DNA from: Forficula auricularia
Taxonomy: Eukaryota > Arthropoda > Insecta > Dermaptera > Forficulidae
Direction of reading: 5' to 3'
Length of the DNA: 64,000 nt
NCBI GenBank assembly: GCA_024734495.1
Contig: JALMQS010000880.1
Coordinates: 452,781-516,780, forward strand
The first letter of the stretch is position 1. Each line of letters opens with the position of its first letter. The notes below the pieces were generated by a model that had not been told where the DNA came from, did no database searches, and saw only the letters and a list, made by a program, of their open reading frames with translations. This document shows, piece after piece, positions 9,432-19,526 of this stretch. The position numbers were made by a program, and so were the translations under genes.

Positions 9432-9899
9432 TTAAAGATTTTTAGACCTGTGAAGTGCGTAAAGGATAATTGGTTCTAATTTTTCTAGAACGCGTGCGTC
9501 CGAGTAAATATAATAGTTACACGAAGGCACGGTATATTGTTTTAAGAAAGTTATTATATCGGATTCGAAATTTTGTTCGGATACGTTAACAATGAATCTT
9601 TGAAGTTTTTTGTTGAATAATTTTTTAATTTGAATTGAAGTAGTCGGAAGTGAAATAATTTTGAGATGAATTTGGTTCTGGAAGTAATTTAGAGGTTTAT
9701 TGGTTAATTTTATGGTGGAGTTTGACGGAAGATTTTGTGCTAATTGTTGGTCTAATTCGTCTAGAAGGTCGGGGTCGATTGATACTGGTGACTCATAATT
9801 TTGATTAAGGAGTTCAATGGGATCTAGGGTTGAAGTTGATGGTGAGGCCGTGGGTGGATTTTGTGTTTGTAGTTCTCGTTCCAAGTTTTGTATTTCCAT
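9432..9899 (-). CDS. Pol segment between RNase H and integrase
   Basis: A 155-codon open frame rich in Asn, Gln, Ser and Thr in its first third (ELDQQLAQNLPSNS), then a mixed alpha/beta-like part (NYYIYSDARVLEKLEPI). It lies exactly between the RNase H remnant and the integrase, so I assign it to the pol linker by position. On its own I do not recognise a domain. The chosen Met is the first in the open frame and need not be used. Confidence 0.5.
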   Translation of the reverse strand: MEIQNLERELQTQNPPTASPSTSTLDPIELLNQNYESPVSIDPDLLDELDQQLAQNLPSNSTIKLTNKPLNYFQNQIHLKIISLPTTSIQIKKLFNKKLQRFIVNVSEQNFESDIITFLKQYTVPSCNYYIYSDARVLEKLEPIILYALHRSKNL

Positions 9900-9970
9900 A
9901 GGATCTATTGGATTTGTTAAATTTTGAGGATTATTAATCCACTCGTAGAGATCAATGGTTTTCCGAACAT

Positions 9971-10355
9971 TTACATTGATTTCTGCGGGGTTCCGAATAA
10001 AGAATCGGCTACGTAATTTGTCGAACCTTTCTTATAATTGATGTCGAAGTCATACTCACTTAGTTTTGTTCTCCATCTAATGAATTTTGAGTTGGGATCT
10101 TTCATATTAAACAACCACTGGAGAGGTTTTGCTGGTCGCTGAGATATGTCGAATTTTCTGCCGAAAATGTACGGTCTGCAAGTACTTCTCGTGGCGTGGG
10201 CCATGGCCCCAGGAAGCTCCTTCTCTATCGTACTATAGTTAATTTCTGCTGGGTTTTTAATGTCCGACTCGCGTATGCGATAGGTTTGTCTTGACCCATT
10301 GGTCCTTGTGACACTGCTCCTATAGCATAATCGAAGCGTCTGTCACGTGATATTA
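9971..10355 (-). pseudogene. RNase H domain of pol, fragmentary
   Basis: Two overlapping pieces in different frames: 10225-10355 encodes [20 protein letters not shown], and 9971-10204 encodes GRKFDIS...[10 protein letters not shown] and [13 protein letters not shown]. These are hallmarks of gypsy-type RNase H with the connection after reverse transcriptase. The reverse transcriptase itself is absent: immediately upstream (about 10356) the sequence switches to a duplicated env block. Confidence 0.75.
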
Positions 10356-11350
10356 AACTTTTATCAGTTCCTTCATCGAGATGATACTCTCGTGTGAGTA
10401 TGTTTAAATTACAGAAAGTGAGTGAATTTTCAATGTTTTCTAAAATATTGGTGAACGAATTTGATAATAAGGTTAGTTGGGCCAAATTTTGAATAAGTAG
10501 AGTTTCAGAGTTTCTCGCAACTTCGAAGTTTCATAGCCGAAAGACATGCTGGCAACAAATTGCGTCCATTTGTCTGAAAGTATTCTCTAATTGGTGAGTT
10601 AGTTTGTATGATTAACTCACTCGTGAAAGTCTCGAGAAATTATTTGGATTTTGACTTTGAAGTTTTCTCTGATTCTGGGAGAGTTGGTTGAGAAGATTGA
10701 TCGCATTTGTCACGGTCTTCAATTTCCATCTCATTGTCCCAAGAGAGCGGGCTTTAATACCGAACTCTGAACCATCTCACTAACCTCTCTTTTGTTTCGT
10801 TTATGGGTAGCCAGGTTATTTATTTTTTCATTTTGTGTTTCTAGAGTGAAGCTAAGTAATCGAAAATAAGTGCATTATGTTCTTTTTATTGAATTTGGAA
10901 CCAGGGGGAATGATAGCTTATTAATTTGTTTACGGCATTATTAATAAATGCAATGCGTTTGGTGGAGTAAAAATTAGCTTGTAATAGTAATGAGATATAG
11001 TAGTCATCTGAAAAAGAAAGGGAGTTTTGAATTTTGTCAAGAGAAGCCGGCGTTGTCAGTTATGTCTCCGAGGTTGTCTGCGTGTGTTGACCCAATTGCC
11101 GGCAGCCAAGGTCAAGCTGAAAAGTCAGTCATTTGGAGAGTAGACAAGGAATTTAATTTTTGTGTTTCTAAAGATAGTGAGTTTAATAAGCTGCTTCCAC
11201 GTCTTGCATCCAGTCTTAGTAAGTCACTGTCCACAACCGAATTTTTGGGATGGCTAATTTAGTAATATTATTAGTCATGCAGTGTCTTTTCAATTTTAAT
11301 TAGGCATGATTTTAGATCTTCTAACTTTGGTTTATCGTGGCTAACTTGTT
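10356..11350 (-). pseudogene. Duplicated, error-rich copy of the macrodomain end and env 5' half
   Basis: This block is a second copy of about 7130-8098 (end of the macrodomain plus the first ~250 env codons) in the same orientation. It carries many scattered one- to few-base insertions and deletions that destroy the frame. It sits where reverse transcriptase should be and ends at the assembly gap. The density of small indels with little base substitution is typical of unpolished long-read sequence, so a misassembly is at least as likely as a tandem rearrangement. Confidence 0.75.
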
Positions 11351-11450
11351 NNNNNNNNNNNNNNNNNNNNNNNNNNNNNNNNNNNNNNNNNNNNNNNNNN
11401 NNNNNNNNNNNNNNNNNNNNNNNNNNNNNNNNNNNNNNNNNNNNNNNNNN
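11351..11450. other. Assembly gap (100 N)
   Basis: A run of exactly 100 N, a conventional placeholder of unknown true length, so linkage of the two sides is only as good as the scaffolding. Confidence 0.99.
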
Positions 11451-11454
11451 TGGT

Positions 11455-11750
11455 TACGATTACGATAACGGTTTCTTTCGGGATTTCTGTTGAGCAAAAT
11501 CTTCTATTATCCTTAAAGTCAATTTTTTGAAGGATATCCGTTTCTATGCACATAATTGACCAATTACTCAGTCGTTCTTGTAACATTGTTATTCGCAATT
11601 CATTTTTTATTCTCTTTAAGCTGCGAAAATGACCGCTCTCCACTACAATTGGTAACCATTAGGCAGGCAAAGGAATATTCTTGTAGCAATTTCTACAGTT
11701 TGGCAAAGGTTTCTTCCAATTCATCTGATTTTAAGAAGCGCGTGTTATGT
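11455..11750 (-). pseudogene. hAT transposase C-terminal dimerisation region, frameshifted
   Basis: On the minus strand, frames between 11700 and 11470 carry MVTNCSGERSFSQLK, then RIKNELRITMLQERLSN and SIMCIETDIL. This is the C-terminal dimerisation block typical of hAT transposases and their domesticated relatives (52-kDa repressor / THAP12-like). A one-base shift separates the first two motifs near 11617-11622 and another occurs near 11510. The rest of the gene would lie in or beyond the gap or is lost. Confidence 0.75.
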
Positions 11751-11901
11751 ACAGGTTGAGATATTTAAATCCGCTGATTGCTTTGCTATGTTTTTTAAAT
11801 ATTGGCTTAAATGAAAGCATTCTTTAATTTTTACCAAGCCAGTACATCTTTTTGTATTTTAAGTTAAATTCATTTCTTTTTTTTAATTATGTGCTCTTTA
11901 A

Positions 11902-12199
11902 TAAAGATAAGAGTAAATAAATTTGATATGTAATATTCATTTACTATGAGTTAAGGATTCTTGGTCACTTGTTTCACATTAAAATTAAAAAAATTAAAAG
12001 ATGTAAAATATTTTTCAATATATATATTTCAGGCTATCAACCCATCTTCAGGAAGTACAGAAAATAGGTTGATGGCTGAAATATATATGTTGAAAACATT
12101 TACATCTTTTAACTTTTTGATTTTAATGTGAAATAGGTGACCAACTCCTAGCTCATAGAATATTACATATAATATTTATTTACTCTTATCTTTATGTAT
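11902..12199. repeat. Foldback repeat of hammerhead-like family B
   Basis: Two arms of about 130-150 bp (11902-12052 and 12064-12199) are inverted copies of each other, centred near 12058. Each arm contains a 'ttcaggctatcaacccatc' type block that on the other strand resembles a CTGAAGA...GAAATATA hammerhead-like core. Parts recur at 1.44, 20.5, 23.1, 37.9 and 39.2 kb. Confidence 0.65.
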
Positions 12200-12325
12200 A
12201 GTAATAGTTGACATATCTTCTATAATAAATTTATATAAATTATTATAGTTAACTGAAGACATAACCTGAGAACTGATGTAATAGTTCAAATATATCTACA
12301 TGAATTTATATAAATTATTATTTTT

Positions 12326-12650
12326 GCAACGAAATTTTCTCTGGAGAGAGACGGGCTGGTAGAAATTTTAATTGAATGTAATGGAAGGCAGCCCAGAGGA
12401 AAAAAAATGTTTTTCTATGCCTTTGTTAAAAATGAAAAAAGTTTTTGAATACTACTGTGGAGAGAAGAAGGAAACATTTTATTTGTTTCATTCATTGACC
12501 CTTTGAAACCCTGAAGAAGGAGGGAAAAATCCTCCAAAACGTCGGTTTGAAAGGAAAGGAGGAAGGATTCCAATAAATTACACCTTATTTGATATGTGCT
12601 AATTTTTTCTTTCCTCACTACCTCTGGGCTGCCTTCCATTACATTCAATT
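12326..12650 (+). repeat. Repeat family A, copy 1 (TIRs, hammerhead-like motif inside)
   Basis: Perfect 30-bp inverted repeats at 12370-12399 and 12621-12650 contain GGAAGGCAGCCCAGAGG. The conserved leftward extension 'ctctggagagagacggGctggtag' is shared with the copy at 23201. The interior holds the hammerhead-like segment at 12505-12546. No ORF is credible; the block is non-coding. Confidence 0.7.
12505..12546 (+). ncRNA. Hammerhead-like motif, family A copy 1 (core mutated)
   Basis: The layout is AAACC, CTGAAGA, a GGAGG/CCTCC hairpin, AAAACGTC, GGTTT. Flanks AAACC and GGTTT would form helix I, and ACGT is self-complementary, as in hammerheads that cleave as dimers. Here the conserved G before AAA is replaced by A, so this copy should be inactive. 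Confidence 0.35.
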
Positions 12651-13412
12651 ATAAATTATTATATTGAAAAGAAAAATTGATTTTTGATTGTTAATATAAT
12701 AAAAATAATCTTATAACGTTTTATTTAGAAACCAGACGTTGTTACAAGATTGTTTTATAAAGATTTGTATTTTTTTTAATTATTATAGTTATAGTATAGC
12801 TCGACAATCCAATGCAAATACACGGTCGTGAAAAAAAAATTGATTTACTTACTAATTTTCTCTTGTGAACATCGATCACCACAGAAGAGAGAAAGATCCT
12901 AATGTTTTTTCTTTTATATAAATTATTTTTTCTTGTCTCTTCATCTCTTCTGATGCGAAGGTCAGGTAAATCTGAAACAAAATATTTTGTTAATCCTAAA
13001 TATTTAGATATATTTATCAATTGCTCTTTTAAAATATTAGCCTTTTGTCTTATCTATGAAAAGAAAAAGACAACACATAAAGTTCTGCCATATTTTTAAA
13101 TCTTTACTCATTGGTAGGCTCGATTGCGGCCGTTTCGGTTCTTTTGAAGGCTCCTTTGTCCCTTTCGGATAACAAATAAACGGCTCGCAACGACTGCCAA
13201 CATTAACAAGCCAGGCCAAAACTGTACGACGGACATTACAGTGATTTATACTATCCTCTGGTGGCTGCGAATAAATCTCCAGCCCTCCAATCACCCTCTC
13301 CCTTTGCCTCTCCCTTTATCTTGTAGTCTTTGTCTTTGCGCAGTAAAAATTTTTTCAAGTAAATATTGTCTTAATTATACACTATAGTTATGTTTGTAAA
13401 TTGTATGTATAA
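12651..13412. other. Non-coding stretch with a GC-richer patch at 13110-13340
   Basis: Mostly AT-rich. At 13110-13340 composition becomes balanced ('gattgcggccgtttcggttcttttg') without matching any repeat family I recognise here. The minus-strand ORF across it (85 codons) has no recognisable domain. It could be a promoter, an exon or an old transposon piece. Confidence 0.25.
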
Positions 13413-13915
13413 ATGTTGCATGTTTCAAGCATTACTCATAAGTTTAAAATAAATTATACTTTAAAAATACTAAAAAAACACGCATTTGTCAGTAATGAAC
13501 ATGGTCACATTCTTGGGGGAGAAAATCAGCCCTGTTGCATCCCCTGTGATCAATTAGTCAATATAACTCATATACTGTTCGAATGTCCTTTATATTGAAA
13601 ATGACATTTTTTCAAGGGATATTTTAGAAGGGGAAGATTATATAAGTAACATAAAAATTATCTCTCAGAGATAGACCTATTAAAGTACATTTGAAGGGTG
13701 CTTATCCAAGGCTTTCAGACATATATTTCTATTCCTGTTTTGTTTTGTTTTTTGTTTTTTATATTTGTTGTATTTATTTATTTACCTATTTATCTATTAG
13801 CTATCTAATAATCTATTAATCTTGAGCTGTTTAGCTAAAACAAGAATAGTGGCGTCAATGGCCTCGTAGTCGACACGCCAATAATAATTAAAAAATAATA
13901 ATAAAAAGTACAAAA
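13413..13915 (+). mobile_element. 3' end of a non-LTR retrotransposon (LINE)
   Basis: The ORF at 13413-13598 ends with HGHILGGENQP then CCIPCDQLVNITHILFECPLY, the Cys/His-bearing C-terminal region that follows RNase H in jockey/R1-type LINEs. The homologous reading continues in a second frame (ENDIFSRDILEGEDYISN) to about 13670. The 3' UTR ends in an (AAT)n tail at about 13890-13915, a usual LINE terminus. It is 5'-truncated and frameshifted. Confidence 0.65.
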
Positions 13916-14029
13916 TAATGTAATGAACTTTTTTATTAAATTGAAGTTTTTGTCGAGAGTGGCAGAATTTTTATATATTGAAGGAAATACGTACATGACA
14001 TGACTATATATAACCACATGAAAGATGTT

Positions 14030-14215
14030 AAGCTTTCATTCATAAATTAATTCCTGTAGATCCATTGTAATAGACTGATGAACACGGCAACGCCCTCGAA
14101 GCTATAGTGCCTCGTTGTAAACCAATAAAATTTATAAATTCCAGCCCAAGACGCTCTTCCATTGTCTCCTTCAACCTATGTAAAGTCTTGCTTGCTCTCG
14201 GCAAAAGCTTTCAAT
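14030..14215 (+). repeat. Repeat family C, right half
   Basis: It aligns to the right arm of the foldback at 53697-53960: 'attgtaatagactgatga', then a GC hairpin, 'ctatag', then 'aattccag...aagac' and 'ttgtctccttcaa', ending with the 'ctctcggcaaaagctttca' word shared by both. It contains a mutated hammerhead-like core near 14073-14109 (CTGATGA followed by CGAAGCTATAG). Confidence 0.6.
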
Positions 14216-14379
14216 TTAATAGCAAGATCAATAGATCGTCAATCTAATTGTAAAGAACTTTTTTATGTCCAAGAACTATACCAAAAGCGTGGGGCACTTT
14301 TTTTGAGAAGCAAGTACTTTTAATTAATTTCGACAAAATATCTCCCTTTTTTACTTTACCATATGTCATTTCCGTCTAC

Positions 14380-14612
14380 AAAAAAACCCTAATAAGTGAA
14401 TATCGAAAAATTATATTTTTCGAGATAATAACTCTTTTGTCAAAATGTCTGTTTGTATATTAGTTAGTCTGTGTGTTTTCAAATTCAAAGTCAAAGAACT
14501 TACTTAGGGAGAGGCAACTCCCAATAAAAACTAGGCGGTTTTGCTACACTCAGATCGAGCGTAAAGCTTGTATATAGTATGTTTACTTGGCTGCGAAGCA
14601 GCCAAGTAAACA
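14380..14612 (-). mobile_element. Helentron-like fragment with perfect terminal hairpin
   Basis: At 14580-14612 the arms TGTTTACTTGGCTGC and its exact complement form a 15-bp stem with the loop GAA, the same architecture as the hairpins at 5288 and 21158 but a different sequence. On the minus strand it is followed by the low-complexity body typical of Helitron-class elements. The far border is not defined. Confidence 0.45.
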
Positions 14613-14789
14613 TATAATCCAAGTTTCTTATGCGAAGAAGAATTGTGCTTCTTTTTTTCATTAGAATCTTAATTTATTATTTTTGTTTTATCTAGATGTC
14701 TTATTATAATATTCTTCTCCCTGTTGAATGGAAGCAAATCATGACTAGGATGTTTTTTTTACGGAGTGAGCTTGTTAGCCTCACATCCA

Positions 14790-14862
14790 ACCCCTTTTAG
14801 TCGCCTTTTACGACAAGCAGAGGATACTATGGACCTATTCTACCCCGGTCCATAGGGGTCTC
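14790..14862 (+). repeat. Dispersed block 'GTCGCCTTTTACGACAAGCAG', copy 1
   Basis: A compact, conserved block (TCGCCTTTTACGACAAGC, then 'atactatggacctattctaccccggtccataggggtc') that recurs at 36885-36960. The end GGTCCATAGGGG pairs with upstream GGACC, giving a stem. Related blocks are known in 3' UTRs of arthropod LINEs (recollection, not checked). Confidence 0.55.
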
Positions 14863-14869
14863 AGTGTTC

Positions 14870-16419
14870 AATATTTGTTTTTATAATTAGCAGTTATTGG
14901 TAGAGAGTCGGGAAATTTCGTACCTATATCAACTGGTGTGGTCACCAGACGACTTTCACATTCTCACTTATTTGAAATCATCGCGGCACTCCTAATTTAC
15001 ACCCTCCTTCCTTTATTTCAATCGGGTTTAAATTTATACACGACTAATAACTACTAATAATAAAAAAAAAAATCGTTAGTGCCTTTTTGAGTAAATAAAA
15101 ACAACAAAAAATCTCTCCCTCTCTCTTTTTCATGTAAATGTCAATTTCCGGTGCTCCTATTTCACCCAAAAGCTTGCTGTACTCTTTCTAGCATATATCC
15201 AGCTTAAGTTTCGTAGTTCTGAGATTTATTATGGTTGGGAAACGCAGGCGGGGTACATACGTACATACGCACTGATCAATGGATTTTTGGCCCCTTTTTG
15301 GGCTCTGGAGACCGCAATATCACAATATAATAGTTTTAATTCCTAAATCCGGTTTCCAACTATTAAGATCATCGATTTCTTCCACCTAGAAGTTACAAAA
15401 TGAAATTAACCTATTTCATTTCTGAGATAGAAGCTCTCAAAGTGACAGGACCCAGACAGGCAATATTAAATTAAGATTTTTAAAAGAAACATTACTTTAA
15501 TTACAAATCAACGTTTTAATTAAAGATTTTTTCAAATTTTAATATATAAAATTAGAAAAAAAACTAAACTCTTTTAAGACTTGACACAGCAGTTTATTTT
15601 GATTGCCAATTTCCTTATATAAAAAAAATTATGGCATTGTAAAACCATAGTTTTTTTTTTTTTTTTTTTTTTAATAATTTTTCAATAAAACGATGAATAA
15701 CAGCTTATTTAGAAATCAAAAAATAAATTAGTATAAAGTAATTTAACACAAACCATTTATGAACCGTCTAGCTTAGAATGCAATCAATTTATCTTTAAAG
15801 TGTGAACTATTGGATCTGAAAAACTGAAACCGTTCGTAAGGGTTAATCTTATCAAAACAAGTTTTATTGTCAAATTTCGGCTCTCAAGCTTAATCGGTTA
15901 TTTAGCTCTTCAGTCTATAAAATTTTTTGACGTTATTTCAATTGATATTGATAATAAATGAAAAAAAAAGAAAATTATTTTGTTATTTGATAATGATTTC
16001 CGTTAAAAATATATAATACAATGATAATTTTAATCGTTTTTCTATAATTTCATCTTTTGCCAATCAATTTCATAAGACTTTTACTATTCGATTAATATTC
16101 GACTATTCGCAATTAAATTGGCACCTAAGAATCCAAGAATCCGCATACTGATATATAAAAATTGGCTGGTATAATACTAAGTATTCGAAACATTTATTGC
16201 TATTATTTAAATTCTGTAAAACCAAATCACAAAGCCCCTGTTAGTTGGCAACCAGCAGCACGGAGTTTATTTTAGATTCAGAGTCTCTAAATATTATGAT
16301 CTTGACGTTGTCTTACAATTCGAAATGATATTAGAAAACTTTTACTTTAATTAGATGAAAAAAGTTATAGATTTATGTTTATACCCTATTTATAGATTAT
16401 TATACTGAACAATAGCGTG
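14870..16419. other. AT-rich stretch without a supportable gene
   Basis: It contains a pure T run at about 15651-15672, a CT-rich patch at 15110-15130, and a TACGTACATACG word near 15255 followed by a body resembling Helitron-class repeats. I see no coding signal. Confidence 0.4.
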
Positions 16420-16565
16420 CGGTCCATGGATGTTGTGCATCCCTAAAATTTCAAACATTTAGAGAATTTTCATAAATATATAAGGTCAACTTCAAAATTT
16501 CAGGAGGATTTTTAAATTTTCAAATTATTATCCTTTATTTCAAATATTTTTTATAGGACAGTCTG
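16420..16565. repeat. Dispersed repeat shared with 60117-60262
   Basis: The block 'catccctaaaatttcaaacatttagag' and 'ttaaattttcaaattatta' is common to both copies. The 60-kb copy starts CAGTGGCGTGGGG, a hAT-type terminus, so both are probably ends of one hAT family. This copy has lost that terminus. Confidence 0.55.
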
Positions 16566-17514
16566 ATTCATTGTGCAAGATGGTCGATTTTCATCTCAGG
16601 GACTGTGGAGTTTAAGTCACAAGAATTAATTTCTGACTTTTACCCTCACTCACACAAAACAGTATCCATTTGGGTCGAAGGTCCTAAAAAATATATATAT
16701 ATTTTTTTTAATTTAATGTTAAATTTGAAAAATAACTAAATTGATACCGTATTCGATTAAATTTGCAAAAAAAAGCAAAGATTAAAAAAAATTTCATAAA
16801 ATGAAGGGTACATTTTTGGACAGCATCCCCTGGTTGAATATTCACCAATCGCCACTGATACTGAACTTAAAGTGATATATAAGATAATTTTTGTCTAAAT
16901 TAAAATACAATAATAGACCATACCCCGTGTTGTTGATTCTTATTCAATGTTGCCAGTGTAGTATTTGAAGACCCCTGTTCCAAATGTTAAATTTGGGCAT
17001 CCTAAGCTGCCGAATTGTTATTTCTATGTATCCTGAACATCGCCTTCCTTAATAATTTAATTTCATTATTAAATAATAGTTTCATTATATAGCAATTTAA
17101 TTTTTAACCATTTAAAGTATACGTTTTTGTTTTATCTAAAAAGCTTTTTCAGAGCTCTTTGTGGTGGTTCACCTGTTGAACTAGATACGGAGATAGATAC
17201 GGCAATGGCTTTTGCAATAAAATATAGTTTGGACCATAGCTTAAAAAAATAAAGTAAATAGATGTGTGGTACTCGGGGACTGCCGCGGTAAAGCTATTGC
17301 ATAGCATTTTTTATCAACTTATGCAATTATAATATTTATGCAATATTTTTTTTTCTTTGATATTAATTCAAGTTTTTTCTTTGATATTAATTCAAGTTAC
17401 ACTTTTTGAGCGTGGGGACCGATAAGAAAACAATGTTTTTTCTTTTTCTTTTATTGAATAAATGAGAAGTTAATATTGTTTAAAATATTTTTATTATCTT
17501 ACAATACATGTAGG
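16566..17514. other. AT-rich stretch without a supportable gene
   Basis: Only short AT repeats (16695-16710), a tandem doublet 'tttctttgatattaattcaagtt' at about 17352-17399, and no credible ORF. Its right part probably belongs to the 3' side of the endonuclease-bearing element that follows on the minus strand. Confidence 0.35.
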
Positions 17515-18096
17515 TTATTCAGGAATTTTAATCATTGTAACTATAGGTTTATGGTAACTGAAATAAGAAACATAAGTTTGAGACTTGATATCCTCTAAAT
17601 ATCTGGAAAATATTGCGTCAATGGTGGTCCCATATTTTTTTGTGGATTCTTGTGGATCATTATTTATTTTCAAATTCAATTTTTCCGAAAGAAAAGTTGT
17701 CAACCGCTCTGAATTTTTATCAGTGAAGTTGATGTTGAAATCGCCAGCCAAGATAGGTGGAAATTTATTACCATTTGTACCAAGTATTTTCGACCCTTCT
17801 TCAGTGTACTCCAGTAAAGTGCGATGAATAAAATGCTCTACCTCGTCCAATTTTGGATTCGGAGAAATGTAAATTGCTACCATGACTATGTGTAGGCCAT
17901 TTCTAAGTTTGCATAAGCACGCACAAATATCTCCAACAAATGGGCGCCTAACATGAACATCGCTAACGTGTGCAATATTTATTTCAATATTCGGAGTCAT
18001 AATATTAGTAACATTATTATTATTTTGGTAAATAGCTACCCCACCTTTTGGAACAGTATCTCGTTTGAATTGAACAATACAATTAAATGAGGTGTT
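17515..18096 (-). CDS. Endonuclease/exonuclease/phosphatase (EEP) domain of a Helentron- or LINE-type element, partial
   Basis: The frame is open from 18096 to the stop at 17515. An upstream Met at 18000 exists, but conserved-looking sequence (PKGGVAIYQ) precedes it, so the true protein is longer. Motifs of the EEP nuclease fold: GGVAIY, LAGDFNINF (metal/catalytic GDFN), GTTIDAIFSR, and a final SYHKPI carrying the catalytic His. The C-terminal two thirds of the fold are intact and the protein ends soon after the last motif, suggesting a domain at the end of a polyprotein. EEP domains sit at the C-terminus of Helentron Rep/helicase proteins and at the N-terminus of LINE ORF2; ending right after the domain favours the former. 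A stop at 18097-18099 cuts off the rest. Confidence 0.7.
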   Translation of the reverse strand, partial: NTSFNCIVQFKRDTVPKGGVAIYQNNNNVTNIMTPNIEINIAHVSDVHVRRPFVGDICACLCKLRNGLHIVMVAIYISPNPKLDEVEHFIHRTLLEYTEEGSKILGTNGNKFPPILAGDFNINFTDKNSERLTTFLSEKLNLKINNDPQESTKKYGTTIDAIFSRYLEDIKSQTYVSYFSYHKPIVTMIKIPE

Positions 18097-18299
18097 TCAA
18101 TCGGATTATCACGCGTCATGCAAGTTTCCTCTGCCCGAGCCGCCTCTCCGCCAAGAGTCGATTAAAATATGTTTCACCAAGAACCTACACCATTCTCCCT
18201 TAACAAGTTTAAAAAAATGTTCATGAATATTACCGAGTAGATTACTCTTGAATAGGAGGTCTCTTTAAATACTAATAAACATATTAATATGTAATTTTT

Positions 18300-18720
18300 A
18301 CTTTGACTCATGAGTCACTTGCTACGAGCCAACACTACTTTACTATATGAGCGCGAGCCAGACTCACACTTGTCCGCTTCATTTTTCATTCCAGTTGATA
18401 TGAATTTAGCTTTACAACTCTTGACATTCGTTAGAAGTTAAATCTCAATCTTGCTTTGCCTGTTAGGCACGCAGCACTCTCAGTACGTGATGCTGCATCT
18501 ATATGTATATGTGTGTGTGTACTCTGCGATGATGTTGAGCCACTCAGCTGACTCCAGACTCCAACCTCCATATAAGCCAAACCACTTGTCTCTATATAAA
18601 GCCTGCTGGCTGCAGAAACGTCCCAGGCCTAATCGCGATGCTAATCAACTCAATCGAAACCTCGGCACTCCTTTATCTCCCTGCCAATGATTAATTAGCC
18701 AATTCCATTTCATTAGCTGC
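18300..18720 (+). promoter_or_regulatory. GC-richer, repeat-free block with TATA box and homeodomain-like sites
   Basis: A rare non-repetitive block. A TATA box (TATATAAAG at about 18594) is followed at about +25-30 by 'gcagaaacgtcc'. Beyond lies a cluster of TAAT words (GATTAATTAG, CATTAG) near 18688-18715. A short CA/GT microsatellite is at 18500-18520. I cannot identify a gene that would be driven. It could be an enhancer or promoter, or simply unique sequence. Confidence 0.25.
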
Positions 18721-18990
18721 CATTATAGACGAAAATAGGAAAAAAATTGCTAGACAAACCATTGTGAAATTCTTGCCAAGGGAAACGGAAGGTAAATAAT
18801 GACTTTAAAAATATTGATGATGATTGAAGGTTAAATGAAGATGTATTTAATTAAAAGTAAAAAAAATTCAAACATGGGGACCCTCATCAGGAACGAAGTT
18901 TCTAGCGTTATTTTAAAAATATTAGAGTTTATAAAATACGGGCAAAAATATCTCCCTTAAAAAATCACACTCCATAAATACTGGCTATTA

Positions 18991-19526
18991 TCTATATAAA
19001 TAAAAATCTACTGTTACGCTTAAGTGATACGTTGAAGGATCTACAAAAGTTCTTGACCGATTTCTTTGAAATTTTCACACAACATTCCATTCAAATACAC
19101 GAGTGTTTTTATATATAGTGTTTTTATAGATATCACACCTGTGGCATGTAAAAAAATATTTTTTTTTCGAGGAAACAACGACAGCGCCTCTCTGGGGGAG
19201 GTAAAAGCAAACAAAAAAGATGGCCGATAATAGCTTTTTGGAAATCTTTCAACTGTCAAAATTATTTTTGGTTAAGGGAACAATTTTGACAAGTAATATA
19301 TAATTCATTTACTGTTTTAATACCTATTCTATAATTATTTGCATTTTCAGTTTATGTTCAAAACTATTATTATTTTTTAAATATATTAAGATTTTTGATC
19401 AAATCAATTTTGACAGATAAGCAATATATAATCATTTATCATTTTTTTTATAAATTTTAACCATAAAACGAAACGCTCTCCGCCAGTTGCTAGTGACGCA
19501 GGGCCGAAGGCCCGGGCTTCAGCTAG
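18991..19526 (+). mobile_element. Non-autonomous Helitron (complete, 536 bp)
   Basis: The 5' end TCTATATAAATAAAAATCTA follows an A (18990). The 3' end is CTAG (19523-19526), followed by T. Ten bases before it is a short hairpin (GGGCC, loop GAA, GGCCC at 19501-19513). These are the defining features of canonical Helitrons inserting between A and T. No Rep/helicase ORF is present. The body has the usual 'gaccgatttctttgaaattt' phrase. Confidence 0.85.

Noticed and set aside
11341..11643. One 100-codon protein spanning the gap
   Set aside because: It consists of translated N and a hAT fragment; only 11455-11750 is meaningful.
17585..17827. 80-codon plus-strand ORF
   Set aside because: Shadow of the minus-strand EEP nuclease.
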